From CALMEC01 sp964440285 (GTDB taxonomy: Bacteria; Actinomycetota; Thermoleophilia; Miltoncostaeales; Miltoncostaeaceae), in contig CAYTRV010000029.1 in the NCBI GenBank assembly GCA_964440285.1, forward strand, positions 1 to 17,623: a stretch of DNA of 17,623 nucleotides, in the 5' to 3' direction. The notes below the pieces were generated by a model. The model was not told the DNA's origin. It ran no database searches and worked only from the letters and a program-made list of their open reading frames with translations. The translations under genes were made by a program, and so were the position numbers. Each line of letters starts with the position of its first letter. Position 1 is the first letter of the stretch. Below are positions 1 to 8,209 of this stretch, in pieces.

Positions 1-138
1 CGTCGCCCGGCCCACCGGGCCGGTCAGACGTCGCGTCGAGCACCGGGCCGGGACCGACTCGATTTCTGTTCGAGCGCTGACGCACTGGCGGACGCTGCCA
101 ATCGGCGGACGCTTTGGTTGCCAGTTGGGTGAGAACCG
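1..138. other. Left-edge non-coding stretch with a GC-rich hairpin
   Basis: No convincing gene lies here; the reverse-strand open frame at 24-212 lacks any recognisable protein pattern. Bases 7-13 (CCGGCCC) and 17-23 (GGGCCGG) form a perfect 7-bp stem with a 3-nt loop. No T-run follows, so it is at most a weak, non-canonical terminator for a gene left of the window. No TANNNT box with sensible spacing to the first gene was found. Confidence 0.4.
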
Positions 139-194
139 GTGAAGGAGGGACACGGAATCGGCACACTCCGGGTGGGCGCCGTGACGCGTAGTTC

Positions 195-210
195 GGGGAG
201 GATGCTCCCC
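195..210 (+). promoter_or_regulatory. Hairpin that encloses the SD of the first gene
   Basis: GGGGAG (195-200) is perfectly complementary to CTCCCC (205-210), with loop GATG. The SD sequence GGGGAGGA (195-202) lies in the stem and loop, 8 nt before the ATG at 211. The stem ends directly at the start codon. If it folds in the mRNA it would hide the ribosome binding site. The same segment is readable in frame from the GTG at 139, so an upstream-initiating ribosome could melt it. The pairing is seen; the regulatory role is inferred. Confidence 0.45.
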
Positions 211-801
211 ATGGCCCGGAGTCACTACAAGGGAGCGTGGATCGGGAAGACGCCGATGTGCGCGATCTGTGCCGGAGCGGGGGAGGGAGAGCGTGCGCGG
301 CACCATTTGACCCACGGTGTGTCCGTGTGGCTCTGCGGGATGCATCGGAGCATCGAATTCCAGCGTCGCCGGGCTGGGCGGGACTTCGTCGCGAGCCTCA
401 GCGCGGTGTGGGGCGCAGCCGGAGTCATGACACGTCGACATGACCGAGCTCTGCGAGCCCATCTCGCGCGGGTTCGGCCCGGGGACACCACCCGTCCGCG
501 ACCGGGGAGCTATGCGTGGGCGGCCCTGCGGTATGAGGCGGAGCGACGGTTCGCCCATGGTGAGAACCCGGCGCAGGTGATCGCCGAGCTCGCCCGGGTG
601 CGAATCGCGGGCGCGAGCGGCCCGACGTACCGCACCCTTCGACGGTGGTTCACCGACGGTCGGTGGTTGCCAGTCCGCCGGCCACGGCCAGCGGCGCGTA
701 CGACGGGGCGGCGGGACCCGTCGCCCCCTGCGACGGCGACGAGCGGCACCGACCTACGCAGGGATGATGCTCCGACGGGCCCCATCCGTGGACCTTGCTA
801 G
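211..801 (+). CDS. Uncharacterised Cys/His-rich (probably zinc-binding) protein
   Basis: This 196-aa basic protein belongs to no family I can name. Near the N-terminus it has C17-x2-C20, then H31/H32 and H35, then C42-x2-H45. That spacing suits a single zinc site of the HNH or zinc-finger kind. The middle (about 60-150) looks helical and Arg/Ala-rich. The last 45 residues are Pro/Arg/Thr-rich and probably disordered. The ATG at 211 was chosen because GGGGAGGA sits 8 nt upstream; an in-frame GTG at 139 would add 24 residues but has no good SD. The TAG stop at 799-801 is also the first three bases of the -10 box proposed for the next gene. Nucleic-acid binding is a guess from the basic charge and the zinc-like motif. 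No HNH catalytic Asn is evident. Confidence 0.6.
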   Translation: MARSHYKGAWIGKTPMCAICAGAGEGERARHHLTHGVSVWLCGMHRSIEFQRRRAGRDFVASLSAVWGAAGVMTRRHDRALRAHLARVRPGDTTRPRPGSYAWAALRYEAERRFAHGENPAQVIAELARVRIAGASGPTYRTLRRWFTDGRWLPVRRPRPAARTTGRRDPSPPATATSGTDLRRDDAPTGPIRGPC

Positions 802-804
802 CCT
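799..804 (+). promoter_or_regulatory. -10 box TAGCCT for the UbiB-family gene
   Basis: TAGCCT fits the actinobacterial TANNNT -10 pattern and is preceded by TGC (extended -10). Six bases separate it from the GTG at 811, so transcription would start at or beside the start codon (leaderless). No SD precedes the GTG. The TAG is also the stop codon of the upstream gene. No clear -35 is visible. Confidence 0.5.
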
Positions 805-810
805 CGCCGA

Positions 811-2457
811 GTGGCTCAGCGAGAGCGTCGGCGGAACATCGCGCGGCTCCGGGAGATCGGAGAGGTCGCTGCTCGCCACGGCTTCGGGTTCCTCGTCGAC
901 AAGCGGCGCTCCGCCGAACACGCTGACGAGATCGACAGCGGACGTTCGAGAGGGCACCGCCTCAGGGAGATGCTCGACGAGCTCGGCCCCACGTTCGTGA
1001 AGTTCGGGCAGTTGCTGTCCACACGCCCTGACGTGGTGCCACCCGACGTGGTGCGCGAGCTCCGCGCCTTGCAGGATGCCGCCCGTCCGTTCCCGGCTGC
1101 GACCGCCCGGGCCGTCGTCGAAGGCGAAATCGGACTCCGTATCGACCAGGTGTTCGAATGGTTCGACGACGAGCCGCTGGCCGCGGCATCGATCGGGCAG
1201 GTCCACCGGGCGCGGCTGCCGGAGGGCCGGGAGGTGGTCGTCAAGGTCCAACGCCCCGACGCGGAGGACAAGCTCAAGGCCGACATCGGGCTGCTCGCGC
1301 AGGTCGCGAAGCTGGCGAAGGAACGCGTCAGACGCCTCCAGTTCATCGACACCGTCGCGCTCGTCGACGAGTTCGCCCGGACCGTCCGTCAGGAACTTGA
1401 CTACCGGATCGAGGCGCGGAACGTCGAGGCCGCCCGGCGTGCGTTCACCGGCGACGCGACCGTCACCGTCCCACGGGTCTACTGGCGCTACACCACCGGC
1501 CGGGTGCTCGTGCTGGACTGGCTCGAAGGAGCGACGCTCAACCACACCGACCTCGATCTGTGGTCGCTCGAGGATCGGCGGGCCCTCGCCTCCCGCATCT
1601 CGGAGACCTGGATGAAGATGGTGTTCGTCCACGGGTTCTTCCACGCCGATCCGCATCCCGCGAACATCGTGGTGCAGGGAGCCGACCGGATCGGCCTGAT
1701 CGACTTCGGGATGGTGGGGCAGCTCTCCCCACGCGACCGTCAGATATCCGTGCACGTCTTCGTCGACGTCATCGATCAGAACCTCGACCGGCTGCCGCGA
1801 CGTCTGCGGGACCTCGGGCTTCGGTACCCGAAGGAGCAGGAGGAGGACTTCCGGGACCAACTCGGGGTGATCCTGCAGCGCTACTCCGGGGCGACGATGG
1901 GGGAGATCGACGGGCGTGAGCTCGTCCGCGACATCTTCCAGGCGATCTACCGCCTACAGATCAAGCTCCCCACGCGATGGGTGATGCTCGACAAGGCCCT
2001 CGCGACGCTGGCGGGGGTCGGGCTGCAGGTCTCACCGGAGTTCAACGTGTTCGAAACCGCCCGCCCGTATGCCCGACGGCTCATGGTGCAGCGGTTCCGC
2101 CCGGATGTGATGGTCGACCGCACGAAGGGCGACGTGGAGCGTTACGCGGAGGCGTTGCTGGCGTTCCCGTTCCAGTTGCACGACATCCTCGACGAACTCC
2201 GCGACGGCGAGGTCAAGATCGCGATCCAGCAGGAGGGGTTCACCGAATCCACCGAGCGGGCGCTCGGCGCGACGAACCGGGTGGTGCTGGGCGTCGTCGC
2301 CGCCGCCCTGTTCCTCGGATCGGCGATCATCGGTGGTTTCGTCCGCAACGGCCCCCACCTCCTGGGCATCGCGGTGGTCGCGATTCCCGGACTGGTCGCC
2401 GGCGCCGCGCTCGCGGCGCTCGTGCTGTTCGGGATCATCAGGTCGGGTCGCTGGTAA
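811..2457 (+). CDS. ubiB: UbiB/AarF/ABC1-family atypical protein kinase
   Basis: A 548-aa membrane-anchored protein-kinase-like ATPase. The family's diagnostic motifs are present in order: KFGQ (64-67) of the KxGQ extension, the Ala-rich nucleotide loop AAASIGQ (124-130), the VVVK lysine (K145), the catalytic HADPHPAN segment (278-285) and the metal-binding DFG (298-300). Two hydrophobic helices at about 490-512 and 515-540 anchor the C-terminus. In proteobacteria UbiB supports ubiquinone synthesis. In actinobacteria its role is not settled, and no quinone gene is nearby. The start is GTG without an SD, 6 nt after TAGCCT, fitting a leaderless mRNA. The stop TAA shares one base with the recJ ATG, so the two are probably coupled. 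Family confidence is high; the exact substrate is unknown. Confidence 0.93.
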   Translation: MAQRERRRNIARLREIGEVAARHGFGFLVDKRRSAEHADEIDSGRSRGHRLREMLDELGPTFVKFGQLLSTRPDVVPPDVVRELRALQDAARPFPAATARAVVEGEIGLRIDQVFEWFDDEPLAAASIGQVHRARLPEGREVVVKVQRPDAEDKLKADIGLLAQVAKLAKERVRRLQFIDTVALVDEFARTVRQELDYRIEARNVEAARRAFTGDATVTVPRVYWRYTTGRVLVLDWLEGATLNHTDLDLWSLEDRRALASRISETWMKMVFVHGFFHADPHPANIVVQGADRIGLIDFGMVGQLSPRDRQISVHVFVDVIDQNLDRLPRRLRDLGLRYPKEQEEDFRDQLGVILQRYSGATMGEIDGRELVRDIFQAIYRLQIKLPTRWVMLDKALATLAGVGLQVSPEFNVFETARPYARRLMVQRFRPDVMVDRTKGDVERYAEALLAFPFQLHDILDELRDGEVKIAIQQEGFTESTERALGATNRVVLGVVAAALFLGSAIIGGFVRNGPHLLGIAVVAIPGLVAGAALAALVLFGIIRSGRW

Positions 2458-5060
2458 TGGCGTGGCGCGCCGCGAGCGTGGCATTTGCCGATGTCGCGCG
2501 GCTCCAGGAGGCGCTTGATTGCCCGGAGACGCTCGCATGGGTGCTCGTGCGCCGTGGACTGGCCGATCCTGCCGAGGCCCGCTCGTTCCTCGCCTCCGAC
2601 GGCCCGCTCGACCCGCCCGAGGCGATCCCCGGCGTCCCTGAGGCCGCCGACCGGGTGGCGAAGGCGGTTCGGGGGAATGAGCGGATCGTCGTCCACGGCG
2701 ACTACGACTGCGACGGCATCACCTCCACCGCCATCCTCGTGCGGGCCCTCGAAGCGCGGGGGGCGAAGGTGCGGGCGTTCCTTCCGAGCCGGTTCACGGA
2801 CGGGTACGGGGTGAGCGTTGCGACTGTGGAGCGCCTCGCTGACGAGGGTTGCGACCTGCTGATCACCGTTGACTGTGGCACCACGGCGGTCGAGGCGCTC
2901 GAACGTGCCGCCGATCTGGGCATCGACAGCGTCGTGTGCGACCACCATCTCGCGGGGGGTCGCCGTCCGCCCGCGATCATCGCGAACCCTGCGCTGGGCC
3001 GTGGCTCCGATGCGCTGCCGGCCGCGGCGGGCGTGACGTTCAAGCTCACGCAGGCCCTCGCCGCCCGCCTCGACGGCGACGGGCGCCTCGGGCCCGATCC
3101 CAGCGAGGGTCTCGACCTCGTTGCGCTCGCGACGGTTGCCGACGCCGTGCCGCTCGTCGGTGAGAACCGCCGGCTCGTGGCCCGCGGCCTCGCGGCGCTT
3201 CGCGCGGCGCCGCGACCTGGGATCGCCGCCCTCTGCGCCGCGGCCGGAATCTCCGCGAGGGCTGTCGACGCCCGAGCGCTCGGGTGGAGCCTTGCTCCGG
3301 CCATCAATGCGTCCGGCCGCATGGCGCACCCGGAGCGCGCCCTCGCGCTCCTGCTTGCCGACGACGGCCAGGCCGCCCGCGAGCTCGCGCAGGAGCTGTG
3401 GGATCTCAACATGTCGCGGCGGGAGGTCGAACAGCGGGTCACTCAGGAGGCGATCGACGTCATGGAGGCGTCCCCGCCGGCGATGCGCGACGCTCCGGCG
3501 ATCGTCGTCGCCGGCGAGGGGTGGCACGAGGGGGTCGTCGGCATCGTCGCGTCGCGCCTCGTCGACAGATTCGACCGGCCCGTGATCGTCGTCTCGATCG
3601 AGGGGGACGTTGCGAAGGGCTCCGGCCGGAGCCTCCCCGGCATCGACCTGCACGCGCTCGTGGCGGCCGCGAGCGGGCCGCTTCAACGTTGGGGTGGTCA
3701 CTCCGGGGCGGTGGGACTTCAACTGGCGGCTGCCGACATCGCCGGGTTCCGCGAGGAGTTCGCCGCGGCGGCCGAGTCGGTCGTCACGGCGATCGCACGC
3801 GCCCGAATCCGGGTCGTCGACGCGGTCGTCGGCGTTCGCGACCTCACGCTCCCCACGGCCGAGGCCCTCGAAGCGCTCCAGCCGTTCGGGAACGGGAACC
3901 CGGACGTCCGCCTGGTAGTCCCCGGGTGCGTCCTCGAGGCGGCCGGGACGATGGGTGAGGAGGGACGGCACCTGCACCTTCGTCTCCGCGGGGGCGGCGC
4001 CCACGCCCGTGCGCTGGGGTGGGGGATGGGCGAGCGTTTGACGCGAATCGCGATGGGTGAGCGCCACGACGTCATCGTCGGGCTCGCCGTCGACCGCTGG
4101 CAGGAGCTCGTCGGACCGCGGGTCACGATCGAGGCGGTCGAGCCGCTCGCCGCCAGCCGGCCCGTCGCCGCTCAGTGCCCCCAGGCGTGCGACGTCCACT
4201 GTCCGGATCGCGTCACCGCGCAGGTCGTGCACGACTTGACGACCGCGTCGTGGTTGCTGCCCGAACCGCCGGCCGCAGCCCCGCCGCTGGGCATTCGCGA
4301 CCGGCGTGGCGAGGGAGCGATCGTGTCGAGCATCGCCGCGCTCGCCGGCGCCGACCGGGGGGTGGTCGCCGTCGTCGCCGACGTCGCCCGCCGGAGGGCG
4401 ATCCTCGCCGATGTGCTTGCACCGGACCGGCTCGGCGTCGAGGTGGCGGTCCTCGCCGGCGGTCGGTGCGACCCCGACGCGCTGCGAGCACGGCTCGCAC
4501 ATGCGCACGACCGGCCGGCGATGGTCCTGGTGGAGTACGGCGCTCTGCCAGGCATCGAGATCCCGACGGGACTCCACGTCGCGTTGGTCGATCCCCCGCC
4601 CGATGCGGAGTCGGCCGCATGGGCGCGGGCCTCCGCGGGGGGCCGGTGGCTGCACCTGTTGTGGGGCGATGAGGAGGCGGCGTTCACCGTGGCCGCGGCT
4701 GAGCGGGAGCTGGAGCTACGCCCCGTGGCCGCGGATATCTGGCGCGCGCTGCCGGACGAGGGCGAGGTCCCCTGGGGCCCGCAGCTGGATCGGGTGCTCC
4801 TTGGCCAGGCCGATCCCATGCGCAGCCCGCTCGCCGCCGCGCGGGCGCTCGCCGCGCTCTCCGAGATCGGCCGCGTCGCGATCGGGGCCTCGGGTGTCCG
4901 GCGGATGTCGTCCGGGGAGGGCCCCAGCCTCGATTCCGCGCCGACCGCCCAGGTCAGCCGGGAACGCCTCGAAGCCGTTCGCGCGTACGTCGCCCGCGCG
5001 GGCACGCTGAGCTTCGACGGACCCGCGGTATCGTTTACCCATGCCCGAGCAGTTGGCTGA
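2457..5060 (+). CDS. recJ: Single-stranded-DNA-specific exonuclease RecJ
   Basis: An 867-aa DHH-superfamily 5'-3' ssDNA exonuclease for recombinational and mismatch repair. Visible motifs are motif I HGDYDCDG (80-87), a VDCGTT segment, the DHH triad (162-164) and the DHHA1 motif RWGGHSG (411-417). An OB-like region follows (about 460-565). The last ~300 residues (about 570-867) go beyond the minimal exonuclease. They contain C574-x3-C578-x3-C582 and a stretch of alternating strands and helices that could be a degenerate helicase-like domain, as described for extended RecJ of Firmicutes (inference). The ATG at 2457 overlaps the TAA of ubiB by one base. The 3' end overlaps rel by 20 bases and carries the putative rel promoter. 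A long reverse-strand open frame opposite this gene is a GC-bias shadow. Confidence 0.95.
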   Translation: MAWRAASVAFADVARLQEALDCPETLAWVLVRRGLADPAEARSFLASDGPLDPPEAIPGVPEAADRVAKAVRGNERIVVHGDYDCDGITSTAILVRALEARGAKVRAFLPSRFTDGYGVSVATVERLADEGCDLLITVDCGTTAVEALERAADLGIDSVVCDHHLAGGRRPPAIIANPALGRGSDALPAAAGVTFKLTQALAARLDGDGRLGPDPSEGLDLVALATVADAVPLVGENRRLVARGLAALRAAPRPGIAALCAAAGISARAVDARALGWSLAPAINASGRMAHPERALALLLADDGQAARELAQELWDLNMSRREVEQRVTQEAIDVMEASPPAMRDAPAIVVAGEGWHEGVVGIVASRLVDRFDRPVIVVSIEGDVAKGSGRSLPGIDLHALVAAASGPLQRWGGHSGAVGLQLAAADIAGFREEFAAAAESVVTAIARARIRVVDAVVGVRDLTLPTAEALEALQPFGNGNPDVRLVVPGCVLEAAGTMGEEGRHLHLRLRGGGAHARALGWGMGERLTRIAMGERHDVIVGLAVDRWQELVGPRVTIEAVEPLAASRPVAAQCPQACDVHCPDRVTAQVVHDLTTASWLLPEPPAAAPPLGIRDRRGEGAIVSSIAALAGADRGVVAVVADVARRRAILADVLAPDRLGVEVAVLAGGRCDPDALRARLAHAHDRPAMVLVEYGALPGIEIPTGLHVALVDPPPDAESAAWARASAGGRWLHLLWGDEEAAFTVAAAERELELRPVAADIWRALPDEGEVPWGPQLDRVLLGQADPMRSPLAAARALAALSEIGRVAIGASGVRRMSSGEGPSLDSAPTAQVSRERLEAVRAYVARAGTLSFDGPAVSFTHARAVG
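5029..5034 (+). promoter_or_regulatory. -10 box TATCGT for rel, inside recJ
   Basis: TATCGT matches TANNNT and lies 6 nt before the rel ATG at 5041, within the last codons of recJ. No SD precedes the ATG. rel could therefore be made from its own leaderless transcript as well as by read-through from recJ. A clear -35 was not found. Confidence 0.5.
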
Positions 5061-7263
5061 CACAGGCGCGACCCCGGTCGTCGACACGACGCTCCTCGAC
5101 GAGCTCGTCGCCGAGGTCGCCCTCCACCACCCCAGGGTCGACGCCGAGGCGATCCACCGGGCGTATCTGTTCGCAGAGGAACGCCACCGCGGGCAGCTCC
5201 GCCGTTCGGGAGAGGAGTTCATCACCCACCCCGTCGGGTGCGCCCGCATCTGCGCCGAGCTCGGGATGGACGGCCTGGCGATCCAGGCCGCGCTCCTGCA
5301 CGACACGGTGGAGGACACCGGTGCGCTGCTGGCCGAGGTGGAGGAGCATTTCGGCAGTGAGGTCGCCGCGCTGGTGGACGGCGTCACGAAGCTCACCAAG
5401 ATCCACTTCGAGAGCCAGGCGGAGCATCAGGCCGAGAATTACCGCAAGCTGATCGTCTCGATGTCGAGCGACATCCGCGTCCTCATCGTCAAGCTGGCCG
5501 ACCGGCTGCACAACATGCGCACGCTCAGCTACATGAGCAAGAACAAGCGCATCCAGAAGGCCCGCGAGACCCTCGAGATCTACGCGCCGCTCGCGCACCG
5601 GCTCGGTATCCACGCCCTCAAGTCGGAGCTCGAGGACCTGTCGTTCGCTGCGCTGCACCCCCGCCGCTACGCCGAGATCCAGCAGCTGGTCAACCAGCGA
5701 CGCGCCGACCGGGACGCGATCGTTGGGGAGGCCGGTGAGTTCCTGGAGGCCGAGCTCGACGCCGTCGGCATCCGCCCGATCGAGATCACCGGGCGGGCGA
5801 AGCACATCTACTCGATCTACGAAAAGATGACGCGCCGCGGCAAGGAGTTCAACGAGATCTACGACCTCACGGCGCTGCGGGTCATCGTCGAGTCCGTCAA
5901 GGACTGCTACGGGGCGGTCGGGATCATCCACTCGCTGTGGAAGCCGATGCCCGGGCGGTTCAAGGACTACATCGCGATGCCGAAGCTCAACATGTACCAG
6001 TCGCTGCACACGACGGTCATCGGGAGTACCGGCCAGCCCCTGGAGATCCAGATCCGGACCGGGGAGATGCACCGCACCGCCGAGTTCGGCGTGGCCGCCC
6101 ACTGGCTCTACAAGGAGGACGCCGACGGGCGGGGCGACTCGGAGCGGCTCGCCTGGCTCGGGCGGATGATGGAGTGGCAGAAGGACACCCGTGACCCGGG
6201 CGAGTTCATGGACACCCTCCGCTCAGACCTCTACCAGGACGAGGTGTACGTCTTCACCCCGAAAGGTGAGGTCCGGGCACTGCCGGCGGGTGCGACGCCG
6301 ATCGACTTCGCCTACGACGTGCACACCGACGTCGGCCACCGCACCGTCGGGGCGCGCGTCAACGGGCGCATCGTCCCGCTTTCGCACAAGCTGGCGTCGG
6401 GAGACTTCGTCGAGATCCTCACCAGCAAGGCGCCGCGCGGCCCGTCGCGCGATTGGCTGAACCTCGTCTCCACGGGGAAGGCCCGATCGAAGATCCGCGC
6501 GTTCTTCCGCCGTGAGCAGCGAGAGGACGCCGAGCACCAGGGCCGCGAGCTCTTGCAGGAGCACCTGCGCAAGGCGGGCCTGCCGAGTCAGAAGGTCGCC
6601 GGTTCGCCGCTGCTCCTCCAGGTCATCCAGGAGATGGGCTTCAAGAAGGCCGAGGAGTTCTACGTATCGATCGGCTCGGGGCGAACGTCCGTGCAGGTCG
6701 CCGTCAACAAGGTCATCGCCCGCCTCAAGACCGGCCAGGTGGTCGCGGAGGAACAACCGTCGGTCGAGCTGGAACGACGGCGCCAGAAGACCCGCAGCGC
6801 GAGCCCGTCGGGCGATCTGGGGATCTCGGTCGACGGCGTCTCGGACGTCCTCGTGCGGATGGCGAACTGCTGCAAACCGGTTCCAGGAGACGAGATCCTG
6901 GGCTACATCTCCCTCGGCCGGGGGATCACCGTGCACCGGGAGGACTGTCCGAACGCCAAGGCGCTCCGTCGCAGCCCCGAGCGGTTCACGCCCGTCTCGT
7001 GGACGGGCCCGGCCCGCCGCAGCTTCCATGTCGAGCTCGCCGTCGACGGGTGGGATCGCCCACGGATGCTCGAGGACCTCTCCCGGGCGGTCGGCGAAGC
7101 CGGTGCGAACATCGTGAGCGCGACCTGCGCTGTCGACGACCAGATGGCGCGCACCCGTTTCACGGTCGAGATCGGCGAGATCGAGGGGCTCCGCCAGCTG
7201 ATCTCGAGCCTGCGCAACGTGGACGGCGTCTTCGACGCCTACCGCGTCATCCCCGGCGCGTAG
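5041..7263 (+). CDS. rel: Bifunctional (p)ppGpp synthetase/hydrolase Rel
   Basis: A 740-aa long RelA/SpoT homologue that makes (p)ppGpp from ATP and GTP/GDP on starved ribosomes and also hydrolyses it. The N-terminal HD hydrolase site HDTVEDT (87-93) is intact. The synthetase domain has the RFKD sequence (306-309), which is the RxKD form typical of bifunctional Rel rather than the ExDD form of monofunctional RelA, followed by the EIQIRT motif. TGS begins at D400. A Cys-rich zinc-finger domain contains C610-C611, and an ACT domain runs from about 661 to the C-terminus. Length is normal for actinobacterial Rel. The ATG at 5041 lies inside recJ (20-nt overlap) without an SD, 6 nt after TATCGT. 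The recJ-rel order makes this a compact repair and stringent-response block. Confidence 0.97.
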   Translation: MPEQLADTGATPVVDTTLLDELVAEVALHHPRVDAEAIHRAYLFAEERHRGQLRRSGEEFITHPVGCARICAELGMDGLAIQAALLHDTVEDTGALLAEVEEHFGSEVAALVDGVTKLTKIHFESQAEHQAENYRKLIVSMSSDIRVLIVKLADRLHNMRTLSYMSKNKRIQKARETLEIYAPLAHRLGIHALKSELEDLSFAALHPRRYAEIQQLVNQRRADRDAIVGEAGEFLEAELDAVGIRPIEITGRAKHIYSIYEKMTRRGKEFNEIYDLTALRVIVESVKDCYGAVGIIHSLWKPMPGRFKDYIAMPKLNMYQSLHTTVIGSTGQPLEIQIRTGEMHRTAEFGVAAHWLYKEDADGRGDSERLAWLGRMMEWQKDTRDPGEFMDTLRSDLYQDEVYVFTPKGEVRALPAGATPIDFAYDVHTDVGHRTVGARVNGRIVPLSHKLASGDFVEILTSKAPRGPSRDWLNLVSTGKARSKIRAFFRREQREDAEHQGRELLQEHLRKAGLPSQKVAGSPLLLQVIQEMGFKKAEEFYVSIGSGRTSVQVAVNKVIARLKTGQVVAEEQPSVELERRRQKTRSASPSGDLGISVDGVSDVLVRMANCCKPVPGDEILGYISLGRGITVHREDCPNAKALRRSPERFTPVSWTGPARRSFHVELAVDGWDRPRMLEDLSRAVGEAGANIVSATCAVDDQMARTRFTVEIGEIEGLRQLISSLRNVDGVFDAYRVIPGA

Positions 7264-7317
7264 CAAACGTTCCAAGCGGTCGGCACCGGTGACGGCGGGT
7301 ACCACCGGCCGGCCTGC

Positions 7318-7323
7318 TAGCCT
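7318..7323 (+). promoter_or_regulatory. -10 box TAGCCT for the LytR_C gene
   Basis: TGC-TAGCCT is identical to the extended -10 before the UbiB-family gene. Nine bases separate it from the GTG at 7333, which lacks a convincing SD. It lies in the 69-bp gap after rel, giving the downstream gene its own start site. Confidence 0.5.
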
Positions 7324-7332
7324 GAGCGGGCG

Positions 7333-8085
7333 GTGGAGAAGTGGCTCGACCTCCTGACGCCCTCGGCGGCCGCGCTCTCGCTGCTCCTGGCGATCGCCCT
7401 CGTGGTTCAGGCGATTCGGCACGGGCGTGCGGTGCGTCGCCTCGAGTCCCGCCTCGCGGAGCGCGAGGGCGCTGGTGCGCGGGTGTCGCTCGACCGGTTG
7501 ACGCAGCTTTCGCGGCGCTCGAGCACCTCCAGCGGCCTCCTCAAGCCGGACCGCGAATCGCCCCGCCTTCCGCGCCTGGGCAACGCCACGGCGGTCGCCG
7601 CCGTGCTCGTGCTGGTCGCGGGGACCGGCTGGTATCTGTTCATCCGTGACGGCGGCGGCGGCTCGGCGGCGACGTCGTCCAGCGCCACGACGGCGACCGT
7701 CGCGACCACCACGCAACGAACACCGGTCTCGGCGGCCAACGACCAGGTGCCGGAGAACCCGGAGCCGCTTCCGCAGAGCAAGGGCGCCTACACGATCCTC
7801 GTGCTCAACGGCTCCGGCGTCCCGAAGGCCGCCGCGAACATGGTGCCGCTCGTCGAGGCCGCCGGATACAAGGCGGCCCCACCGGACAACGCGAGCACCT
7901 CGGACGAGAAGTCGTCGTTCGTGATGTTCCTCCCCGACCGGCAGACCGTCGCCGACAACGTGGCGAAGGATCTCGGGATCAAGCGCCGGGTGCCGCTCGA
8001 CGGCGTCGCGGTGACACAGGACACCCAGGACGTCGACGCGATCGTCATCATCGGCCTCGACCTGGCCCGCCGCAGCTCCCCCTGA
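7333..8085 (+). CDS. Membrane protein with extracytoplasmic LytR_C-like domain
   Basis: A 250-aa protein with two hydrophobic helices (about 9-28 and 85-104) joined by a basic, partly helical cytoplasmic loop. A Gly/Ser/Thr-rich linker (105-150) leads to a C-terminal domain (about 153-243) that starts with TILVLNGSGV and resembles the LytR C-terminal domain. That domain usually follows LytR-CpsA-Psr cell-wall ligase domains or stands alone on membrane anchors in actinobacteria. No catalytic LCP domain is present, so it more likely binds envelope polymer or protein than ligates it. The GTG was chosen because of the -10 box 9 nt upstream and because translation begins at the first helix. Domain assignment is by pattern, without an alignment. 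Confidence 0.75.
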   Translation: MEKWLDLLTPSAAALSLLLAIALVVQAIRHGRAVRRLESRLAEREGAGARVSLDRLTQLSRRSSTSSGLLKPDRESPRLPRLGNATAVAAVLVLVAGTGWYLFIRDGGGGSAATSSSATTATVATTTQRTPVSAANDQVPENPEPLPQSKGAYTILVLNGSGVPKAAANMVPLVEAAGYKAAPPDNASTSDEKSSFVMFLPDRQTVADNVAKDLGIKRRVPLDGVAVTQDTQDVDAIVIIGLDLARRSSP

Positions 8086-8209
8086 CCGACCCGATCGTCG
8101 CGAACGCTCGGAGCGGACTTTTCGACGGGCGCGGCTGGCCGAACCCCGAGCGAGCGGTGTACGTTCGCGTCGTTCGTGTGGACGCACGCGAACGGAGGTC
8201 CCCGCGCAG
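8086..8209. other. Intergenic region
   Basis: Short gap between the LytR_C gene and the zinc-ribbon gene. A small stem CGCT/AGCG (8105-8108/8112-8115) stands before GACTTTT; it is too short to call a terminator. The only other signal is the TACGTT box at 8160. Confidence 0.3.
8160..8165 (+). promoter_or_regulatory. -10 box TACGTT and SD for the eight-cysteine protein
   Basis: TACGTT fits TANNNT. The predicted start site near 8172 would leave a leader of about 38 nt containing GGAGGT (8194-8199), 10 nt before the ATG at 8210. This is a conventional SD-led start, unlike the leaderless genes nearby. Confidence 0.35.

Noticed and set aside
754..1860. 368-codon minus-strand frame opposite the UbiB-family gene
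   Set aside because: Antisense shadow; the plus strand has all kinase motifs in order.
2142..4655. 837-codon open frame on the minus strand opposite recJ
   Set aside because: It mirrors the codon-position GC bias of recJ, is rich in Arg/Gly/Asp without domain pattern, and recJ has clear catalytic motifs. It is a shadow frame.
7286..7308. CCGGTG/CACCGG inverted repeat after rel as a terminator
   Set aside because: Six-bp stem with an 11-nt loop and no T-run. It lies upstream of the next gene's -10 box and may be chance or an operator; no support for either.
8105..8120. Small stem followed by TTTT after the LytR_C gene as a terminator
   Set aside because: Only four base pairs with a 3-nt loop and three bases before the T-run; too weak to call.
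6223..8187. 654-codon minus-strand frame opposite rel and the LytR_C gene
   Set aside because: It spans two real genes and their intergenic gap and shows only low-complexity Arg/Ala/Glu composition.
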